Assembly: GCF_002896875.1 (NCBI RefSeq)
Contig: NZ_CP023278.1
Location: 6,578,501 to 6,642,500 of the forward strand
Reading direction: 5' to 3'
Length of the DNA stretch: 64,000 bases
DNA from: Nostoc sp. CENA543
GTDB lineage: Bacteria; Cyanobacteriota; Cyanobacteriia; Cyanobacteriales; Nostocaceae
This document shows positions 59,762-64,000 of this stretch, one piece after another. Position numbers and translations under genes: made by a program. Numbering within the stretch: the stretch's first letter is position 1; each line of letters starts with the position of its first letter. Under the pieces are notes generated by a model, which saw only the letters and a list, made by a program, of their open reading frames with translations, ran no database searches and was not told where the DNA came from.

Positions 59762-61645
59762 TCATCTATTCATCGGCCAAGATAATTGACAAATAGTACC
59801 ATGTGGACAAAGGGGCGATCGCTCGAATTTTCCTTGTAGTTGTTTGGCTAGATTTATAAACTGTTGCGTTCCTCTTCCGGCTTTACTAGCGGTACATCCT
59901 AAACCATTATCAATGACGCTCAGGGTGTAGTAACCTTCAGATATTGTGCAAGTAACTTGTAGGCGGGTTGCACCTGTGGCGTGTTTACCAACGTTACATA
60001 AGGCTTCTTCTAAAAATCTGCAAATTCCTCGCTTGTGTTCAATAGTTAAAAATCTTTCGTCTATGGGTTCAAAAGTCCGAATTTTGATTCTAATATTCTT
60101 AAAACCAGGAAAATCCCTTTCTAAAGTATAGGTATACACTTGATAGAGTAGGTCATGCAGGGGTTCTTGTAAGTTTAATACTAGGTCATTGCCTAAATAA
60201 AGACTCGTATCTTGGTCTAGGGATTCTTGCTGTAAATATTCATAGATTCCCCTTAATTCATAATTTAATTTCTCTAGTTCTTCTGCTATGACTGGAATAA
60301 TTTCTTGGTTAGATTCATCTTGACCACGTAGCAGTTGTAGAACTTTCGCTAAACTTTGCAAGGGGCCATTATGAATAGTTTCAAAGGTGCTTTCTATAAT
60401 CGCTTGGCGGATTTTGATACCGGAACGTAAAGCTTGGTCATATTGGTATAAAGCTGTGAGTTCCATACCATTCACAATCAAGACTAAAATGGCAGGAATG
60501 AACGGAATCCACCAACCAAAAATCAAACTGAAATAACAAATTAATCCTAAACTAACACTCGCTAAAACAACGATAATTAAGTTATTTAAGGGTGATTTAG
60601 TTAGTCTAGCAATGGCAATTCCGCACACACCCCAAACGAAAATCCAGAAATATTCCCATTGGTCATTCCATGTATTTAATAAAGGTCTTTCATTGAGGAC
60701 AGCACTAATAATTTGACTGGTAGCATGGGCTTGGACTTCTACACCATAAATTCGCCCTTTACTGATTTGGTTGGATGGAATAGCAGTAGTAGTAAAAAAA
60801 TCTTTGCGGCTAGGTGCAGTGATACCAATGATAATGATGCGATCGCGTAACCATGTTGGGTTTACTTTACCACGTTTGATATCACTGCTAGAAACAGTCC
60901 GAAATCGGGCGTGACCACTGCGAAAATTGAGTAAAACCTGGACTCCGCCTGCATCGGTGTGGATATATCCCCCAGAGTTGGGGAGAAAGCGGGGTAGTTC
61001 AGTTTTGCCAAATCGCATAGCCGCGCGATCGCGTCTGCCATTTTCTAAGACAATATGGTTACGGGCTAAATAAGCGGCTGATAATCTAATTGATAAAGAT
61101 AACTTGTAACCTTGGAGTGTGGGTGTCCCTAATAAAATTCTTCTTAATTTACCATCAATATCTGTAATTTGGTCGGCAAATCCTACTTGTTCAGGCGGAA
61201 TTTTTGGTGGCGGTGGAATTGGTTCAGGTAAAACTTTTTCAATGGCGATAATGTTGGGTGATTTTTGTAAAATTGCGGCTAGTTTATCGTGATTTGTGTT
61301 GACTGGTGGATTTTGATAAATATCTAAACCGATAACTCTAGGTTGATATGTCTGCAATTTTAATAACAAAGTAGCTAAATCATGGTTAGAAATTACAGCA
61401 TCTGATTGATAGTAATTATGATGACGAACATCTTCTTCATCAATACCCACAATCACAATTCTCTCATCAATAGATTCTTCTGGACGCAACCGCAAAAAAT
61501 TATCAAATGCTAGCCACTCGACAGATTGCATTAAACCCATGTAGCGCGCTAATATTACTAGTCCAATGACTGCACATCCTGGTAATATACCCACACGCCA
61601 CATAGCAATTTCTGCTTTAATAACATTCCAAAATCCAGGCGGCAT
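59762..61645 (-). CDS. CHASE2-domain sensor histidine kinase (NarL-type)
   Basis: A 627-residue membrane sensor. A first transmembrane helix (VGILPGCAVIGLVILARYMG) precedes an extracytoplasmic CHASE2 domain (about 40-320; DERIVIVGIDEEDVRHHNYY, RDRIIIIGITAPSRKDFF). Three more helices (YFWIFVWGVCGIAIARL, LIIVVLASVSLGLICYFS, FIPAILVLIVNGMELTAL) follow. The kinase has HisKA_3-type HNGPLQSLAKVLQLLRG (phospho-His) and ATP-binding FLEEALCNVGKHATGA (N-box), VIDNGLGCTASKAGRG. It is the third gene of an operon with a LuxR-type regulator and a kinase-like protein. The signal is unknown. Confidence 0.92.
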   Translation of the reverse strand: MPPGFWNVIKAEIAMWRVGILPGCAVIGLVILARYMGLMQSVEWLAFDNFLRLRPEESIDERIVIVGIDEEDVRHHNYYQSDAVISNHDLATLLLKLQTYQPRVIGLDIYQNPPVNTNHDKLAAILQKSPNIIAIEKVLPEPIPPPPKIPPEQVGFADQITDIDGKLRRILLGTPTLQGYKLSLSIRLSAAYLARNHIVLENGRRDRAAMRFGKTELPRFLPNSGGYIHTDAGGVQVLLNFRSGHARFRTVSSSDIKRGKVNPTWLRDRIIIIGITAPSRKDFFTTTAIPSNQISKGRIYGVEVQAHATSQIISAVLNERPLLNTWNDQWEYFWIFVWGVCGIAIARLTKSPLNNLIIVVLASVSLGLICYFSLIFGWWIPFIPAILVLIVNGMELTALYQYDQALRSGIKIRQAIIESTFETIHNGPLQSLAKVLQLLRGQDESNQEIIPVIAEELEKLNYELRGIYEYLQQESLDQDTSLYLGNDLVLNLQEPLHDLLYQVYTYTLERDFPGFKNIRIKIRTFEPIDERFLTIEHKRGICRFLEEALCNVGKHATGATRLQVTCTISEGYYTLSVIDNGLGCTASKAGRGTQQFINLAKQLQGKFERSPLCPHGTICQLSWPMNR

Positions 61646-61790
61646 AAATTAATTCTCCAACCTTTAATAAAAGAGGGAATTGGGCATTGGGCATGGAAGA
61701 GGAATTGGTGCAGGGTGCAGGGTGCAAGGGGGAGAAAATTTTCCCCATTTCTCCCTGCCCCCCTACCTTCTTTCATCTCCCAGTCCCCAA

Positions 61791-62468
61791 CTAATCAATT
61801 AACCCCTCATCCCTCGCCCTCATTTCTGTCTGAATGCGGATGTTTTTACCCTGATCTGGATACAGTTCTAAAGCGTCTTGTAATTTACTCCAGTAATGTC
61901 TAACCATCCTTTCGGATATACACATTTTTTGAGCGATCGCTTTATCTTGTAAACCTTCATCAAATGCTAAACTAAGTACCTGTAACCACTCTGGCTTAAT
62001 TTCTAATCCTGTATGAATTCCTTTGATGTCTTTTGTATGGGTTAGTCCTTGTAATGCCCAATCAACTCTAGTTAACATTTCCTGAGTAGTTAGACTTTTA
62101 TCCGCAACTGTAAAACCTCCTTTATGACTATCAATTTCAGGTTTAATTCTCACTAATGTTCTGATATGCGCACTTTGTACAACAATATTGAGTTCAGGGT
62201 AATTTTTCATCAAAGTTCTGAGTAGTTGTACACCGTTTTCAGGTTTTGCTGTCGTTCCTATATTTTTAGGAAGTGACAAGTCCATAATCACAACATCTGG
62301 TTGTAAAATACTGATTTGCTCTAGAGCTAAAAAAGCATTGATAACAGTGATAATTTCTGCATCAACATAATGTTTTTTTAATACTGCTACTGTCCCACTT
62401 AAAACTGATTCATGGTCATCAATGACTAAAATTTTGAGGAGTGTTTTCTGAGTTAATAGTTGTTGCAT
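61791..62468 (-). CDS. LuxR/NarL-family response regulator
   Basis: A 225-residue two-component regulator. The receiver has LVIDDHESVLSGTV-like ILVIDDHESVLSGTVAVL, VVIMDLSLPKNIGTT (phospho-Asp) and ADKSLTTQEML. The C-terminal helix-turn-helix is DEGLQDKAIAQKMCISERMV, then RHYWSKLQDALEL. An AGAGAG site 8 bases before ATG 62468 supports that start over a GTG 9 bases upstream. It lies between the kinase-like gene and the CHASE2 kinase, and is the probable phospho-acceptor of the latter. The target promoters are unknown. Confidence 0.9.
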   Translation of the reverse strand: MQQLLTQKTLLKILVIDDHESVLSGTVAVLKKHYVDAEIITVINAFLALEQISILQPDVVIMDLSLPKNIGTTAKPENGVQLLRTLMKNYPELNIVVQSAHIRTLVRIKPEIDSHKGGFTVADKSLTTQEMLTRVDWALQGLTHTKDIKGIHTGLEIKPEWLQVLSLAFDEGLQDKAIAQKMCISERMVRHYWSKLQDALELYPDQGKNIRIQTEMRARDEGLID

Positions 62469-62648
62469 AATTAACACTCTCTTGAAGAATATTGGTATTG
62501 ATTTTGAGGGATAAATTTCCTTGACAGCAAAGCTGGTACTCGGTTTTGTTCGACTAACTTTATCTGCATCTAGTGAAATTATTCTATCGGTAAAACACTT
62601 AATTCAATAACCTAAAGACGTACAAAGTAAAAGTTTCTGAGACAATAA

Positions 62649-63308
62649 TTACCAAGATAAATGCCAAATAATTTGGCAATGACTAGCACGATAAAAACAT
62701 CTACCGGAAGTTAAAAATTGGAATGTATCACAAAGATATTTTAATTCTGTTGAGTTAGTGTGACACATAAAACTAGTAATATCAGGATAGTTAATCTGTA
62801 TTTTTAATTGACCCTGATTTTTTTGCTGTTTCAAGCTAATATAAATTGTAATACTTGTAATAATATTTGACAGATTTATTGCCAATAGTTCATCTAAGAT
62901 TGATAAAACTGTCAAACTATGAAATGCTTGTTCTTGTCGCCAGTAAACAGGCAAGTCTAGATGGAAATATAAATGAGGATTAATAGCTAGCCACGGTTCT
63001 ATTAAGCACTCAATAGCTAGCGGAAAACTATCTGGAAGTGATTCGGGAAATAAACGGTTGCTTAATTGTACTAAAGAATGATGGAAGTTATCAATTTGTC
63101 TCAAATAATCCTGAGTTTGGTGGTTGGATAAATTGAGATTATTTGATGTTAGTACATCTAAATGGCGGCGGATTGTAAAAGTTTCTTGCAATAAATCATC
63201 CCGAATTTTCTCGGCTTCCACAAAAAGTTTTGTTGACTGTCTGGAAGACCACCATTGCAATGCTTGTTGAATTCTCTGATAAGATGGCAGAAATTTCACA
63301 AGGGTCAT
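62649..63308 (-). CDS. Hypothetical, degenerate histidine-kinase-like protein
   Basis: A 219-residue protein at the head of the sensory operon. The N-terminal half is a helical bundle (IRDDLLQETFTIRRHLDVLT, DYLRQIDNFHHSLVQLSNRL) resembling a dimerisation/HisKA_3 layout, with HSL as a possible His site. The second half resembles an ATPase-fold sheet (LKIQINYPDITSFMCH-like strands) but lacks recognisable N, G1 or G2 boxes. So it may be an inactive kinase-like adaptor for the CHASE2 kinase and regulator that follow. The assignment is tentative. The basic, aromatic C-terminus (FYRASHCQIIWHLSW) is unusual. Confidence 0.55.
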   Translation of the reverse strand: MTLVKFLPSYQRIQQALQWWSSRQSTKLFVEAEKIRDDLLQETFTIRRHLDVLTSNNLNLSNHQTQDYLRQIDNFHHSLVQLSNRLFPESLPDSFPLAIECLIEPWLAINPHLYFHLDLPVYWRQEQAFHSLTVLSILDELLAINLSNIITSITIYISLKQQKNQGQLKIQINYPDITSFMCHTNSTELKYLCDTFQFLTSGRCFYRASHCQIIWHLSW

Positions 63309-63341
63309 AGTTTATAGGGAACGGGGAATAGTCAAACAATT

Positions 63342-63535
63342 TTGGATTTTGGATTTTAGATTTTAGATTGACCCCGACCACAGTAGCGAACATAGCACAA
63401 CGATTATTTTAGATTTATTCCGCCACGCTACTTCTCTTAAGTCAGGAAAACAGACCACGAGAGTGGCTTCAAAAGGGGCAGTATAAACCAAAAAAACCTC
63501 AATCCAAAATCCAAAATTTAAAATCTAAAATTCGG
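63342..63535. repeat. STRR tracts (TTTTGGA and TCCAAAA heptamers), inverted pair
   Basis: TTTTGGATTTTGGATTTTAG-type heptamers at 63342-63370 and their complement type (ATCCAAAATCCAAAA) at 63500-63535 face each other across 130 bp, so the stretch could form a large stem. The 247-bp gap to the HlyD gene has no ORF. Confidence 0.65.
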
Positions 63536-63555
63536 GGGTCAATAGTTTCTCCTAA

Positions 63556-64000
63556 TTACAAGTCAGTAATTAACCTAGCTTTTCTGAGGATGAATTGTAA
63601 TGCTGTTTCTTGTTGGGAAATAATATTAGCCTCAGCGTTCATCCCTGATTGAATTTGACATTGCTGTTGTTCGTGACCGAATTTTTGGCTTTCTGGTTGA
63701 ATTGTCGCCTCAAAATAGCTCTCGCTGGGGGTGACAGTGTTATTATCGTTGCGTTGTGGTGTGATGCTATCGGGGGAAATCGCCTGCACTTGACCTTGAA
63801 GAGTGCCATAATCTGGGTAGGGACAAGCATTCACTCGCAGTTGTACTTTTTGTCCTACAGCAACTTTTTTAATGTCTGCGGTGGGAATCATGGCTTTGAC
63901 AATTAACGGTGTATTTTGGGGTACAATCTCTGCGATCGCTTCACTAGCGCGTACTACTTGGCCTGGGTTACGTAAATTGAGTTTGAGAACTATACCATCA
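63556..64000 (-). CDS. HlyD-family membrane-fusion protein, C-terminal part
   Basis: A partial type I secretion adaptor protein running off the right edge. Visible are SEAIAEIVPQNTPLIVKAMI (beta-barrel/linker), DIKKVAVGQKVQLRVNACPY (HlyD signature region), QVQAISPDSITPQ and the C-terminal GMNAEANIISQQETALQFIL, KARLITDL. HlyD proteins link an ABC exporter in the inner membrane to an outer-membrane channel across the periplasm. The N-terminal membrane helix lies beyond the window. The exporter it serves is not next to it here, and the ABC exporter at 13-16 kb is too far to call an operon. Confidence 0.88.
   Translation of the reverse strand, partial: DGIVLKLNLRNPGQVVRASEAIAEIVPQNTPLIVKAMIPTADIKKVAVGQKVQLRVNACPYPDYGTLQGQVQAISPDSITPQRNDNNTVTPSESYFEATIQPESQKFGHEQQQCQIQSGMNAEANIISQQETALQFILRKARLITDL

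Overview
The window looks like a chromosome segment of a filamentous, probably heterocyst-forming cyanobacterium (Nostoc/Anabaena/Calothrix-like). The evidence is: very frequent GCGATCGC (HIP1) octamers; heptanucleotide short tandem repeats (STRR) between genes; large Ser/Thr kinases fused to sensory or WD40 modules; NB-ARC/TPR proteins; a ferredoxin-type sulfite reductase; and many small toxin-antitoxin loci. No tRNA, rRNA or cas gene was seen.

Layout. 1-4.2 kb: 5' part of hemC, a DUF433 gene, an antitoxin/PIN pair, and a Ser/Thr kinase fused to a formylglycine-generating-enzyme-like (C-type lectin fold) domain whose C-terminus resembles a diversity-generating-retroelement target. 4.4-8 kb: lipid kinase, metallophosphatase, transposase remnant. 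8-13 kb: a TPR protein, then a P-loop ATPase overlapping a TPR protein with an unusual N-terminal domain, a candidate conflict or signalling pair. 13.3-16.6 kb: a peptidase-like ABC exporter and its overlapping parvulin. 17-27 kb: housekeeping and metabolic genes (VTE6-like kinase, lipase, rsmE, sir, ADP-ribosylglycohydrolase). 27.8-31.6 kb: an NB-ARC/TPR gene split by an IS630-type element. 32-33.7 kb: small toxin-antitoxin genes. 33.9-39.2 kb: hybrid histidine kinase, a caspase-like protein without its catalytic dyad, and an exported hypothetical protein. 39.4-41.6 kb: a mazEF locus whose mazF is cut by a tnpB element, which is itself cut by a miniature element. 41.8-50 kb: nucleotidyltransferase/phosphomannomutase-like fusion, small proteins, Uma2, pheT. 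50-59.6 kb: two CRISPR arrays pointing in opposite directions, flanking a kinase-WD40 gene, an aldehyde dehydrogenase and a response-regulator kinase. 59.7-64 kb: a three-gene sensory operon with a CHASE2 kinase and a LuxR-type regulator, then the end of an HlyD-type adaptor.

Most notable: the trailer-end repeat of the first CRISPR array (50231-50592) is split, without target duplication, by a 327-bp segment that reads as a small group II intron (GTGCG 5' end, domain V-like hairpin). Rejoining the two halves gives a complete 35-nt repeat followed by a 35-nt spacer and one repeat of the second array's type. The second array in turn ends with a decayed repeat of the first array's type. Other well-supported points are the reconstructable IS630 and tnpB insertions, three separate 21-bp-period repeat tracts, and an STRR that sits in frame inside a coding region.

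All functions are inferred by reading the sequence; no database search was run.
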